A stretch of DNA of 44,097 nucleotides from Oscillospiraceae bacterium (GCA_020024285.1 JAHHTZ010000012.1:1-44097), one strand, 5' to 3'. Positions 1 through 8,188 are shown, counted from the stretch's first letter. Numbers and translations: made by a program. The notes: generated by a model not told the origin, from the sequence alone.

Positions 1-113
1 TGCCCCCCTTAGATAACCCCCCTTAATACCAAGTCTGTACTTGACGGAAGCCTTTCATACCACTTAATGCTTTCTCAATATCTGACAGCCTCTTGTTGTG
101 CAGGCTTGTGCGT

Positions 114-234
114 CCACCAATATCGTGAAAACTTGGAAATACTGTCGCCTCCGTCAGCTTGTCCATGCTGTACAAAAGCAGTACAAAAAACGAAAACAGG
201 CGACATTGTGAGCAAGTCTGTACGATATTGGTGG
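114..234. repeat. 121-bp imperfect inverted repeat
   Basis: The outer arms are perfect: ccaccaatatcgt at 114-126 and acgatattggtgg at 222-234. Inner arms tgtcgcct (143-150) and aggcgaca (198-205) and acttg/caagt (131-135, 213-217) continue the pairing. The whole could fold into one long hairpin. It resembles a MITE-like or stem-loop element. No transposase is visible. Confidence 0.6.
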
Positions 235-343
235 AAGAAGGGGTTCGCCCAAGAAAAAAAGCTCTCAAGTCTGCTGTGCAGTGGCGTTACTGAGCATCAA
301 AGCTGTCTGAAAGAACAGGCTTCGATAGCTAAGGGAGGGATTG

Positions 344-370
344 CTAAGGGAGGGCAAAGCCCTCTCTTAG
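344..370. terminator. Hairpin, possible terminator
   Basis: Stem ctaagggagggc (344-355) pairs with gccctctcttag (359-370) with one mismatch, followed by a moderately T-rich stretch (atggttttcttt). It may end a transcript from the left, but no gene in the window needs it. Confidence 0.35.
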
Positions 371-407
371 ATGGTTTTCTTTCCATATTCTTTGTCCATA
401 CAAAGTG

Positions 408-459
408 ATAGTTCGCGCCTGCGCGAACTATTAGGGTCAGCCCCTCGCACAAGGTGCGA
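408..459. repeat. Two small perfect palindromes
   Basis: An 11-bp stem with a 2-nt loop lies at 408-431 (atagttcgcgc / gcgcgaactat). A 6-bp stem lies at 445-459 (tcgcac / gtgcga). Either could be an operator or RNA hairpin. Function unknown. Confidence 0.45.
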
Positions 460-581
460 CATAATAAAAATTATGAAAGCGAAATCTCGCAGAAACTATC
501 AAATATAAGAGAGCTAAAAGCTGTGATTGAGCAGAAGCCATAAACCTTGCAGAATTTACTGTTTATTGAAAAGAACCCCCC

Positions 582-631
582 TTGACAAAAATACCCCTAT
601 GGGGTATACTAAAAATACCCCGTGGGGGTAT
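582..631 (+). promoter_or_regulatory. csoR-copA promoter with two CsoR operators
   Basis: TTGACA (582-587), a 17-nt spacer and TATACT (605-610) form a near-consensus sigma-A promoter. A 17-bp palindrome atacccctatggggtat (591-607) fills the spacer and overlaps the -10. A second, ataccccgtgggggtat (615-631), covers the start-site region 24 bp downstream. Both match the known CsoR operator pattern (TACCC..GGGTA). CsoR would block polymerase until Cu(I) binds. Two tandem copies suggest tight repression. Confidence 0.93.
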
Positions 632-728
632 CCCCCCACTCGAAGCCATCAGGCAAATCCCATCCGCGATGGGACGCCCCGCTTTTCGGGGCAGTCCCAC
701 GCCAACAACCCTTTCAGGAGGTGGAAGA

Positions 729-1040
729 ATGAACTGCTGCAAAGAAGCTCACGAAAACGGAGCCAAAAAGACCCAGCGCACCGACGAACAAAAGAAAAAG
801 CTCCTCAATCGGCTCTCACGCCTGGAAGGACAGATCCGCGGACTCAAGGGCATGATCGAAAACGATTCCTACTGCACCGATATCCTCACGCAAAGTGCGG
901 CAATCGGCGCGGCGCTCCATTCGTTCGAGTGCGAGCTGCTCAGTAGCCACATCCGCGGCTGCGTCGCAAACGACATCCGCGCCGGCAACGAGGAAGTCAT
1001 CGACGATCTGCTCAGTACGCTGCAAAAGCTGTTGAAGTAA
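729..1040 (+). CDS. csoR: Copper-sensing repressor CsoR
   Basis: This 103-residue protein of the CsoR/RcnR family is an all-helical, tetrameric, Cu(I)-responsive repressor. The family's ligand set is present with exact spacing: C49 (in NDSYCTD), H74 and C78 (SSHIRGC), giving C-x24-H-x3-C. The RLEGQIRGL signature sits at about residues 31-39. The start at 729 follows aggaggtgg (716-724) at good spacing; an upstream in-frame ATG at 582 lies in the promoter and is rejected. It is the first gene of the operon, 36 bp before copA, and autoregulated through the two operators at 591-631. An extra N-terminal CC/H (C3, C4, H8) is unusual and might add a metal site. Confidence 0.95.
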   Translation: MNCCKEAHENGAKKTQRTDEQKKKLLNRLSRLEGQIRGLKGMIENDSYCTDILTQSAAIGAALHSFECELLSSHIRGCVANDIRAGNEEVIDDLLSTLQKLLK

Positions 1041-1076
1041 GATCCCCCTATACAAACAGGGAGGAAAGGAGAAGTT

Positions 1077-3590
1077 ATGACGCAATATAAAATTACCGGA
1101 ATGAGCTGCGCCGCCTGCTCTGCCCGTGTAGAAAAAGCGGTTGCCGCCCTGCCCAATGTCACAAGCTGCGCGGTCAATCTGCTCACAAACTCGATGGCGG
1201 TCGAAGGAGCCGCCGCTCCGCAGGAGGTCATCGCCGCCGTGGAGCATGCAGGCTACGGCGCAGCGCTCAAGGATGCCCCCGAGAGCAGCACAAAATCCGC
1301 TGACGAGGATGCCCTCAAGGACCGCGACACCCCGATTCTCAAGCGCAGACTGATTGCATCCGTCGGATTCCTTCTCGTGCTGATGTACTTTTCGATGGGT
1401 CCGATGTGGGGGCTTTCTCTCCCGAAGGTCCTCGCAGAAAATCCGATGGCACAGGGACTCATCCAGCTCCTGCTCTCCGCCATCGTTATGGTCATCAACC
1501 AGAAGTTCTTCATCAGCGGCTTTCAGGGACTCATCCACCGCAGCCCGAACATGGATACCCTTGTTGCAATGGGCTCCGCCGCCGCATTCGGCTACAGCAC
1601 CGCGGCACTTTTCCAGATGAGCCACCTTCAGGCGATGGGGAACCTTTCCGAAGCGCACCACCTCATCCACGAATTCTACTTTGAATCGGCAGCGATGATC
1701 CTCGCCCTCATCACCGTGGGCAAAATGCTTGAAGCGCGCTCCAAGGGAAAAACCACGGATGCGCTCAAGAGCCTGATGAAGCTCGCACCGAAAACCGCCA
1801 CCCTCCTGCGCAACGGGGAGGAGGTCGTTGTCCCCATCGAGGAAGTTTCCCCCGGCGACCGTTTCGTGGTGCGCCCCGGCGAAAACATCCCTGTGGACGG
1901 AAAGGTGGTCAAGGGCGAAGCCGCCATCGATGAAAGCGCCCTCACCGGCGAGAGCATCCCGGTCGATAAATCCGTGGGCGACAACGTATCGGCTGCCACC
2001 GTCAACCGTTCGGGATTCTTAGAGTGCGAGGCGACCCGCGTCGGACAGGACACCACCCTCTCCCAGATCATCCAGATGGTGAGCGACGCCTCCGCCACCA
2101 AAGCCCCGATTGCAAAGATTGCCGACAAGGTTTCGGGCGTATTCGTCCCCGTTGTCCTTGCAATCGCCGCCGTGACCACCGTGGCATGGCTCATCTTGGG
2201 CGAATCGATCGGATTTGCGCTGGCGCGCGGAATCTCCGTGCTTGTCATCAGCTGCCCGTGTGCACTGGGACTTGCCACCCCGGTTGCCATCATGGTCGGC
2301 AGCGGCAAGGGTGCCAAAAACGGCATCCTCTTTAAGACCGCCGTATCCCTCGAAGAAACCGGAAAGGTCGACACCGTGGTCCTCGACAAAACAGGAACCA
2401 TCACCGAAGGTCAGCCGAAGGTTACGGACATCGTCCCTGCCGATGGAATTTCTGAGCAGGAGCTTCTGACCCTTGCTGTCACCCTCGAGCAAAAAAGCGA
2501 GCATCCGCTCTCCCGCGCAGTCCTCTTAAAGGCAGAGGACTGCAAGATCAAGGGCGGCGAGATCGAGCGCTTCACCGTCCTGCCGGGCAGCGGGCTCACG
2601 GGAGTATCGGACGGAAAAACGCTCCTCGGCGGCAGCTTGAGCTACATCGCCTCCGAGGTGGAGGTATCGCCCGAACTGGAGCAGAGGGCGATTGCACTCT
2701 CCGAGGAAGGAAAAACGCCGCTCCTCTTTGCGCGTGACGGTATCCTCTGCGGGATCATCGCGGTGGCAGACGTCATCCGCGCCGACAGTCCGCAGGCGAT
2801 CCGTGAGCTTCAGAACATGGGCATCCACGTCGTGATGCTCACCGGCGACAATGTGCGCACCGCAAACGCCATCGGGAAAATCTCCGGCGTGGACGAAGTC
2901 ATCGCGGGCGTTCTCCCCGACGGCAAGGAAGCCACCATCCGCACGCTTCAGCAGCGCGGCAAGGTGGCGATGGTGGGCGACGGAATCAACGATGCGCCCG
3001 CACTCACCCGCGCCGACATCGGCATCGCCATTGGAGCAGGCGCCGACGTGGCAGTCGATGCTGCCGACATCGTCCTGATGAAAAGCCGCCTGAGCGACGT
3101 CCCGGCAGCCATCCGCCTGAGCCGCTCGACGCTGCGGATCATCCACGAGAACCTCTTCTGGGCGTTCTTCTACAACACCATCGGCATCCCGCTTGCCGCA
3201 GGCGTATTCATCGGCATCCTCGGCTGGCAGCTCAACCCGATGTTCGGTGCGGCAGCGATGAGCCTGTCGAGCTTCTGCGTGGTATCCAACGCGCTGCGCC
3301 TCAACCTCATCGATGTCTACAGCCCGAAGCATGACCACCGTCTCCACAAAAAATCTATCATAAAACAGGAGGAAAAAACCATGAAAAAGACAATCCATAT
3401 CGAAGGCATGATGTGCCCGCACTGCGAAGGCCGCGTAAAATCCGCACTCGAAGCCCTCAGCGGCGTAGAAAGCGCAGTCCCAAGCCACGAGAGCAAGACC
3501 GCAGTTGTCACCCTCACCGCCGACGTCGACAACGAAACCCTCAAATCCACCGTGGAAGCGCAGGGCTACACCGTCACCTCCATCGACTAA
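1077..3590 (+). CDS. copA: Cu(I)-exporting P1B-type ATPase with C-terminal CopZ domain
   Basis: This 837-residue membrane ATPase exports Cu(I). The N-terminal metal-binding domain has GMSCAAC at about 8-14. The core shows TGES (actuator), the transmembrane CPC in SCPCALGL, DKTGT (phosphorylation), SEHP (nucleotide domain) and GDGINDAP. Late helices carry YNTIGIP and MSLSSF, the P1B-1 copper signatures. After the last helix a short charged linker leads to a second metal-binding domain from M769 with GMMCPHC, which is a complete CopZ chaperone. Family members usually carry one or two such domains at the N-terminus, so the C-terminal position is unusual. The start at 1077 follows ggaggaaaggag. 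It is co-transcribed with csoR. Confidence 0.95.
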   Translation: MTQYKITGMSCAACSARVEKAVAALPNVTSCAVNLLTNSMAVEGAAAPQEVIAAVEHAGYGAALKDAPESSTKSADEDALKDRDTPILKRRLIASVGFLLVLMYFSMGPMWGLSLPKVLAENPMAQGLIQLLLSAIVMVINQKFFISGFQGLIHRSPNMDTLVAMGSAAAFGYSTAALFQMSHLQAMGNLSEAHHLIHEFYFESAAMILALITVGKMLEARSKGKTTDALKSLMKLAPKTATLLRNGEEVVVPIEEVSPGDRFVVRPGENIPVDGKVVKGEAAIDESALTGESIPVDKSVGDNVSAATVNRSGFLECEATRVGQDTTLSQIIQMVSDASATKAPIAKIADKVSGVFVPVVLAIAAVTTVAWLILGESIGFALARGISVLVISCPCALGLATPVAIMVGSGKGAKNGILFKTAVSLEETGKVDTVVLDKTGTITEGQPKVTDIVPADGISEQELLTLAVTLEQKSEHPLSRAVLLKAEDCKIKGGEIERFTVLPGSGLTGVSDGKTLLGGSLSYIASEVEVSPELEQRAIALSEEGKTPLLFARDGILCGIIAVADVIRADSPQAIRELQNMGIHVVMLTGDNVRTANAIGKISGVDEVIAGVLPDGKEATIRTLQQRGKVAMVGDGINDAPALTRADIGIAIGAGADVAVDAADIVLMKSRLSDVPAAIRLSRSTLRIIHENLFWAFFYNTIGIPLAAGVFIGILGWQLNPMFGAAAMSLSSFCVVSNALRLNLIDVYSPKHDHRLHKKSIIKQEEKTMKKTIHIEGMMCPHCEGRVKSALEALSGVESAVPSHESKTAVVTLTADVDNETLKSTVEAQGYTVTSID
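3381..3590 (+). CDS. copZ: Probable internal start producing free CopZ chaperone
   Basis: Within copA, in the same frame, AGGAGG (3367-3372) lies 8 nt before ATG (3381). From there 69 residues encode a full copper chaperone fold with MMCPHC and no missing parts. The residues encoded by the ribosome site (KQEEKT) form the linker, so this looks like a former copA-copZ intergenic region whose stop was lost. Translation could yield both the fusion and free CopZ. E. coli copA also makes a chaperone from its own mRNA, by frameshifting; the route here would be different. The initiation is inferred from sequence. Confidence 0.65.
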   Translation: MKKTIHIEGMMCPHCEGRVKSALEALSGVESAVPSHESKTAVVTLTADVDNETLKSTVEAQGYTVTSID

Positions 3591-3600
3591 CCCCCCAAAA

Positions 3601-3638
3601 AATGGCATCTCCGAACGGTTCGGAGATGCCATTTTTTT
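3601..3638 (+). terminator. Rho-independent terminator of csoR-copA
   Basis: A 16-bp perfect stem (3601-3616 with 3618-3633) and a 1-nt loop, which would open to a small tetraloop-like turn, are followed by a run of seven T. Confidence 0.93.
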
Positions 3639-3702
3639 GTCCACTGCGGCGTGATTTTTTACATATTTAACACCATTTTCATAAAGTTTGTTACATTTTC
3701 CA

Positions 3703-3731
3703 TTGTTATCGGACGGAACTTGTGGTATGAT
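3703..3731 (+). promoter_or_regulatory. Promoter of the RsgI-like gene
   Basis: TTGTTA (3703-3708), a 17-nt spacer and TATGAT (3726-3731) form a sigma-A-like promoter. There is no obvious SigI-type element, although the product resembles RsgI. Confidence 0.7.
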
Positions 3732-3781
3732 GGAACTGGGATAGAAGCCATATGCATTCTCTAAAAAAGGAGTGTTCTTAA

Positions 3782-5314
3782 ATGATCAAACATAAAAACA
3801 AAATGCTTCTCCTTGCGCTTGCAGCCGTTGTTGTGCTGGGCGGGGTGTTCGCCCTGTTTCAGTGGCAGGGCAGCAGCAAGGTCACATCCGTGATCTCGCT
3901 GGATGTCAACCCAAGCATCGAGCTGGAAGTAAACAAAAAGGAGCGCATCATTTCCGCAAATCCGCTCAACGAGGACGCAGAAAAGGTCCTCGAGGGCATG
4001 GACCTCGAGGGAAGCACGCTCACCGTCGGCATGAAAGCCATCCTCGGCTCCCTGCTCGAGCACGGCTACCTCGACACCCCTTCCTCTGCGATTTTGATTT
4101 CCGTTGAGGATGAGGATTCCCACCGTGCAGCATACCTGCAAAACACCCTCACCGATACCGCAGACAGCGCACTCAAAAACGCATCCTCCGATGCTTCTGT
4201 GCTCAGTCAGGTCGTTCCGGTGGACGAGGACCTCAAAAAAGAAGCACATTCGCACAGCATTTCCGTCGGAAAAGCAAACTATATCCGCAAGATCGGGGAG
4301 CAAAACAGCGACCTCGACTATGCACAGCTTGCCGACCTCACCGCGCAGGAGCTCAGCCAGCTGCTGGAAAACGGCGCATCGAGCATGCCGATCGGCAGAG
4401 ATGCTGCACGCAAGGCAGCACTTGCTGCATCAAAGCTCCCGGAAAGCGACCTGCTCTCCTGGGAGGTAGACCCTGAGCTGGACGATTCTATGCCGCACTA
4501 TGAGGTGGAATTCACCACCCCATCCGGTGTTTACACCTACCGCGTAGACGCATACACCGGGGAAGTATATCAGGGATCTTCTGCTCCGGCTGCCCCATCC
4601 GATCCGCAGACCCCGAACACAAAGATCACCAAGGATAAAGCCATCGACATTGCGCTCGACCATGCAAAGGTACCGTACACCCGCGCCGAGGGGCTCTACT
4701 GCAAGCTCGACTGGGATGACGGTATCCAGAAATATGACGTAAAATTCTACGTTGGCAACATGGAATACGACTACGACATCGATGCCAACACCGGCGCTGT
4801 CCTCAAATCTGAGAAAGAGCAAAACAACAATATCCCCTCTTCTCAGAACTCCAATACAAAGATCACCAAGGATAAAGCCATCGACATCGCGCTCAAACAC
4901 GCAGGCGTGAGCGAATCCGCTGCACAGGGGCTGTACTGCAAGCTCGACTGGGATGACGGCATCCAGAACTACGACATCGAATTCTATGTTGGAAACATCG
5001 AATACAGCTATGAGATCGACGCCAAAACCGGCACCATCCTCAAAGCAGAAAAGGACCAGGACAACGACTATGTTCCTGCTCCGCAGCAATCCGGTTCCGG
5101 TGCATTGATCGGCGAAGCCTCTGCAAAAAGCACCGCACTCAACCATGCAGGCGTGAGCAAATCCTCCGCACAGGGGCTCATCTGCAAGCTCGACTGGGAT
5201 GACGGCATCCAGAAATACGAAATTGAGTTTCACGTTGGCGCAACTGAGTACGACTACGAGATCGACGCAAAGACAGGGACAATCCTGAAATCCGAGCGCG
5301 ATATCGACGACTAA
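3782..5314 (+). CDS. RsgI-like membrane-anchored protein with four PepSY domains
   Basis: This 510-residue protein has one N-terminal transmembrane helix (about 8-25) and an outside region. Residues about 33-130 (SVISLDVNPSIELEVNKK..) match the extracytoplasmic middle domain of RsgI-type anti-sigma factors. Four PepSY repeats follow (about 203-262, 280-350, 358-428, 440-510). The last three are near copies, with a block encoding CKLDWDDGIQ at about 4701, 4938 and 5184. The cytoplasmic anti-sigma domain of true RsgI is absent and no sigma-I gene is adjacent, so signalling to a sigma factor is not supported. PepSY modules often inhibit or sense peptidases, so a cell-surface sensor or inhibitor is likelier. 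Start follows aaaaggagtg. It is monocistronic. Confidence 0.8.
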   Translation: MIKHKNKMLLLALAAVVVLGGVFALFQWQGSSKVTSVISLDVNPSIELEVNKKERIISANPLNEDAEKVLEGMDLEGSTLTVGMKAILGSLLEHGYLDTPSSAILISVEDEDSHRAAYLQNTLTDTADSALKNASSDASVLSQVVPVDEDLKKEAHSHSISVGKANYIRKIGEQNSDLDYAQLADLTAQELSQLLENGASSMPIGRDAARKAALAASKLPESDLLSWEVDPELDDSMPHYEVEFTTPSGVYTYRVDAYTGEVYQGSSAPAAPSDPQTPNTKITKDKAIDIALDHAKVPYTRAEGLYCKLDWDDGIQKYDVKFYVGNMEYDYDIDANTGAVLKSEKEQNNNIPSSQNSNTKITKDKAIDIALKHAGVSESAAQGLYCKLDWDDGIQNYDIEFYVGNIEYSYEIDAKTGTILKAEKDQDNDYVPAPQQSGSGALIGEASAKSTALNHAGVSKSSAQGLICKLDWDDGIQKYEIEFHVGATEYDYEIDAKTGTILKSERDIDD

Positions 5315-5343
5315 TGCCCTTGACTCAGTATTCCCACCTCTAT

Positions 5344-5378
5344 AAAGCACCCTTCCTTTAGCTCGGGAAGGGTGCTTT
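5344..5378 (+). terminator. Hairpin terminator
   Basis: A 13-bp perfect stem, aaagcacccttcc (5344-5356) with ggaagggtgcttt (5366-5378), lies 30 bp after the RsgI-like gene. The T-run is poor beyond the stem's own TTT. Confidence 0.75.
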
Positions 5379-5848
5379 ACTTATGTCCTGATCTTGTTTT
5401 CTCAAGGCAGCCACGCTCCCCCCGCTTTGTGCACTTTGACACTTTGACGCTTTTATCCATATAAATATCTTATCGTAACCATTTTCCCACAGCCGCACGC
5501 ACGATCGCCTCCTACGACAAGGAATGCATTGCTTTGTGCAGGATGCACCTGCTTTTTGTTTGATTTTCTTCCTTTTTGCATATCATGGCGCAGGATTTTT
5601 CATCCTTCCAAAATTTTCAAAAACACCGATTTTACACACCTTCTATTCATCATAAGGATTTTTTATGCATCTCGTTTTGATTCGGCGGCATTCTTGTTAA
5701 AATGATGAAATTTGACCACTTTTTAGTGCATTGCGTTACATAATTGTAGCTTTTTGAAATATTTTAATAAAATAAATAATAAATCACACAAAATTCGTGA
5801 GAAATCTCCAAAAAATAGGAAAAACTTATTTTTCCCCGCGAAAGGCAC
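5379..5848. other. Intergenic stretch without a gene
   Basis: About 470 bp, increasingly AT-rich toward the right. No coding region, RNA gene or repeat could be supported. Confidence 0.6.
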
Positions 5849-5877
5849 TTTACAAGGAATTTCTGTTTTGGTATAGT
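5849..5877 (+). promoter_or_regulatory. Promoter of chemoreceptor 1; decides its start
   Basis: TTTACA (5849-5854), 17 nt and TATAGT (5872-5877) place transcription start near 5884. The ATG at 5880 would then lie upstream of the mRNA, so the ATG at 5913, preceded by aagg (5901-5904), is the likely start. Confidence 0.75.
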
Positions 5878-5912
5878 TTATGAAAATACTAAGAAAGAGC
5901 AAGGTATACACT

Positions 5913-8003
5913 ATGAAGACGAACCGAAAGAAACTCTCCACAACGATTACTCTGTTTTTAGTGATCGTATTATCACTGCTCAACATCGTTTCCATCCTGT
6001 TTCTCACCACCACCGCAGGCTCTGCCCTCAACCGCAAGCAGGATGCTTTTATGCACGAAACAAACACAAGTGCTAAACGACAGGTAGAACAGTTTATCGA
6101 AAAGTATGTCACAATTACAAAGATGCTTTCGAAAAATGAACTCCTGAGAAATACGGTCCTTGCCGGAACCGAAGCCGAGCCTATGCAAAACAGTGCAGGC
6201 TTTTCTTATGTCATCGGTAATATCCAGACCATCATGCGGGATTATCCTGATATCCTGAACATCGCCTTCGCAAGCATCGCGGAGGATCGGGTCTATACAC
6301 AGGACGGCACCCGCACTGACATCCGCATCAGTTCCCGTCCATACTTTGCACAGGCAAGCCAGGATCTCTTCCTCACCCAGCCGTACATCGATACCGCAAC
6401 GGGCGATCTGTGCGCCTCCATCGCAGCACCGATCAGGAACGACTCCGCAACTGTCGGCATAATCCTTGTCGATCTCAATCTCGGTTATATCTCCGAATTC
6501 ATGGACAGGATGTCATTCGGAAAAACGGGACACTCTGTGCTGCTGTCCGCTGATAACATTCTCATCAGCCATTATGATCGCAGTATGATTGGCAAAAACA
6601 TGAATGAGCTCGGTCTTCAAGGCGATATCCTTGACGAAGTCCTGCACCCAACCGCAAAGATCATGCGCTATCAGCTGCACGGCGAATCGAAGGTTGCCAT
6701 CGCGCAGAGTCTGGAATTCAGCGGCTGGAAGGTCCTCTCCCTCATGACCCGGCAGGAATACGATTCGCAGACAGTCAAAACAATGTCCATCCTGGCACTG
6801 TTCCTCATCGTAAACTCCATCATCGCATGCCTGCTGATCCGCAGCATCATTGTCAAGAAGCTCAAACCGATTGCACAGCTCAACGACGGACTGCGTCACA
6901 TGAGCGAGGGCGACCTGAGCGTAACGATCACCCATACAAGCAACGACGAAATCGGAGAAATGGCAGATTCCATGCGCTCATGCGTGGAGAGCCTGTCCTC
7001 CTATGTCGGAGAGATCGACACCGTGATGGATCACCTCTCGGACGGCGACCTCACCGTGCAGTATCAGCTTGAATTCAAGGGCGACTTCATCTCCATCCAG
7101 AAAGCGACCATGCGCTTCATGGACAAGCTCACCGATCTCATCAACAACATCTCCCGCGCATCGGCGCAGGTATCCACCGGGTCCGAGCAGGTTTCTGCCA
7201 CCTCCCAGTCCCTTGCACAGGGCGCAACCGAGCAGGCATCCTCCGTTGAGGAGCTGGTTGCCACCATCTCCGAGCTGTCCGCCACCGTCAACAACAATGC
7301 GGAAATGGCACAGCGCGAGAGCGCAAACGTCCTGCACGTCAACGACCAGATTTCCCTGAGCGGCGAGAAGATGAGCCAGACCCTCACCATGATAGAGGAG
7401 ATCCGCATGAGTGCAAACAAGGTAAACGGCATCGTCAAAACGATTGAAGATATCGCATTCCAGACAAACATCCTCGCGCTCAATGCCGCCGTTGAGGCTG
7501 CAAGAGCAGGACAGGCAGGCAAGGGCTTTGCCGTTGTAGCAAGCGAGGTAAGAAACCTTGCCGCCAAATCGGCAGAGGCTTCTCAGGCGACCACCGATGT
7601 CATCGGCGGCATGGTATCTGCCATCGAAAAGGGCAGCAAGAGCATGGAAGAAACAAAGCATTACATGGACGATGTGATTTCTCAGGCAATAGGCATCACC
7701 GAGGTGTTCCAGAAGATTTCCGAAGCCTCCGAGGAGCAGGCAGTGTCCATCTCTCAGGTAACGCTCGGAACTGACCAGATCTCCAGCGTGGTGCAGACAA
7801 ACTCCGCAACCGCAGAGGAAAGTGCTGCGGCAAGCGAGGAGCTCTCAAGCCAGGCACAGATGCTCAAGAGCATGATCCAGCAGTTCAAGCTCCCAAGCGA
7901 CGGGTCCGACTTTGCGGCCCATATCCCAGCCGATTACGGCGCATCGGATTTGAGCAGCTACGACGACTCCGATTTCATCCCTTCTAACATCGACAAATAC
8001 TAA
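5913..8003 (+). CDS. Methyl-accepting chemotaxis protein (dCache sensor)
   Basis: This 696-residue membrane chemoreceptor has TM1 (about 11-33), an extracellular double-Cache-like sensor (about 40-285, with SSRPYFAQA and a TQPYIDTATGD segment), TM2 (about 289-310), HAMP (about 311-363) and a long coiled-coil signalling domain. The hairpin tip at about 511-552 has FQTNILALNAAVEAARAG, the CheA/CheW contact region. Methylation helices carry the E/Q-rich EEQAVSISQV and ATAEESAAASEEL segments. It ends in a flexible acidic tail, ..NIDKY. The ligand is unknown; Cache family members bind small molecules such as amino or organic acids. Single gene with its own promoter and terminator. Confidence 0.93.
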   Translation: MKTNRKKLSTTITLFLVIVLSLLNIVSILFLTTTAGSALNRKQDAFMHETNTSAKRQVEQFIEKYVTITKMLSKNELLRNTVLAGTEAEPMQNSAGFSYVIGNIQTIMRDYPDILNIAFASIAEDRVYTQDGTRTDIRISSRPYFAQASQDLFLTQPYIDTATGDLCASIAAPIRNDSATVGIILVDLNLGYISEFMDRMSFGKTGHSVLLSADNILISHYDRSMIGKNMNELGLQGDILDEVLHPTAKIMRYQLHGESKVAIAQSLEFSGWKVLSLMTRQEYDSQTVKTMSILALFLIVNSIIACLLIRSIIVKKLKPIAQLNDGLRHMSEGDLSVTITHTSNDEIGEMADSMRSCVESLSSYVGEIDTVMDHLSDGDLTVQYQLEFKGDFISIQKATMRFMDKLTDLINNISRASAQVSTGSEQVSATSQSLAQGATEQASSVEELVATISELSATVNNNAEMAQRESANVLHVNDQISLSGEKMSQTLTMIEEIRMSANKVNGIVKTIEDIAFQTNILALNAAVEAARAGQAGKGFAVVASEVRNLAAKSAEASQATTDVIGGMVSAIEKGSKSMEETKHYMDDVISQAIGITEVFQKISEASEEQAVSISQVTLGTDQISSVVQTNSATAEESAAASEELSSQAQMLKSMIQQFKLPSDGSDFAAHIPADYGASDLSSYDDSDFIPSNIDKY

Positions 8004-8021
8004 TTCATGCTATCCCATACA

Positions 8022-8058
8022 GAAACAGGCAGAGCCCAACTCGGGCTCTGCCTGTTTC
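8022..8058. terminator. Bidirectional terminator between MCP and sigK 3' end
   Basis: A 16-bp perfect stem, gaaacaggcagagccc (8022-8037) with gggctctgcctgtttc (8043-8058), is followed by gttttgtt on the plus strand. It ends the chemoreceptor transcript and lies only 6 bp beyond the sigK stop codon on the minus strand, so it may serve both. Confidence 0.85.
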
Positions 8059-8064
8059 GTTTTG

Positions 8065-8136
8065 TTATCGAAGGCTTTTCGTGTGGTCAAAGCGGTCCTT
8101 GAGGACCTCGATGGCTTTCTTTTCGATGCGCGATAC
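8065..8136 (-). CDS. sigK: C-terminal piece of split sigK
   Basis: Read from 8136 leftward, the frame encodes V-S-R-I-E-K-K-A-I-E-V-L-K-D-R-F and seven more residues, then TAA at 8067-8065. This matches the extreme C-terminus of sporulation sigma factor K, which in relatives reads SYVSRIEK(R/K)A.. after the region 4.2 helix-turn-helix. It has no start codon or ribosome site of its own. Reading upstream in frame gives KRRP and then a stop within the att arm (TAG at 8151-8149). The partner piece ends with ..ISRSYVS at 41809-41811, and joining at the shared GTATCG gives a seamless gene. The homology is short, but with the partner on the same strand and matching site symmetry the call is strong. 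Confidence 0.88.
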   Translation of the reverse strand, partial: VSRIEKKAIEVLKDRFDHTKSLR

Positions 8137-8162
8137 CTTCCGCCGCGGCTAATGTAAGCGAC
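8131..8162 (-). other. Recombination site at sigK C-piece (attR-like)
   Basis: On the minus strand the order is arm gtcgcttacattagc (8162-8148), 11 nt, core GTATCG (8136-8131), then sigK coding sequence. The arm is repeated inverted, with 14 of 15 matches, at the other site (41784-41798). Predicted crossover dinucleotide is GT (8136-8135). Confidence 0.85.
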
Positions 8163-8188
8163 TCGAACTGCGCCTTCAAACCGTTGAA

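Larger units (their letters stand above)
1..540. other. Non-coding left end, hairpin-rich
   Basis: No convincing gene is seen in this stretch. The open frames here lack family resemblance and good ribosome sites. It holds several inverted repeats, listed separately, which suggests a decayed mobile or palindromic element upstream of the copper operon. Positions 1-30 carry two C-rich runs followed by ttag/ttaa, complementary to the 'ctaaggga' copies near 328-354. Confidence 0.5.

Noticed and set aside
67..408. 113-codon frame at the left end
   Set aside because: No ribosome site or family; it runs through the foldback repeat.
527..946. Frame overlapping csoR upstream
   Set aside because: It crosses the copper promoter and operators and is out of frame with csoR.
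816..3644. Long open frames antisense to csoR/copA
   Set aside because: They mirror the codon periodicity of the real genes, lack ribosome sites and family resemblance.
3782..5314. Calling the RsgI-like protein a true sigma-I anti-sigma factor
   Set aside because: The cytoplasmic anti-sigma domain and a neighbouring sigI are absent.
8065..8136. Treating the sigK C-terminal piece as a random match
   Set aside because: Short alone, but the strand, the frame-restoring core, the 14/15 inverted arms and the shared dyad centre with the distant sigK piece make chance unlikely.
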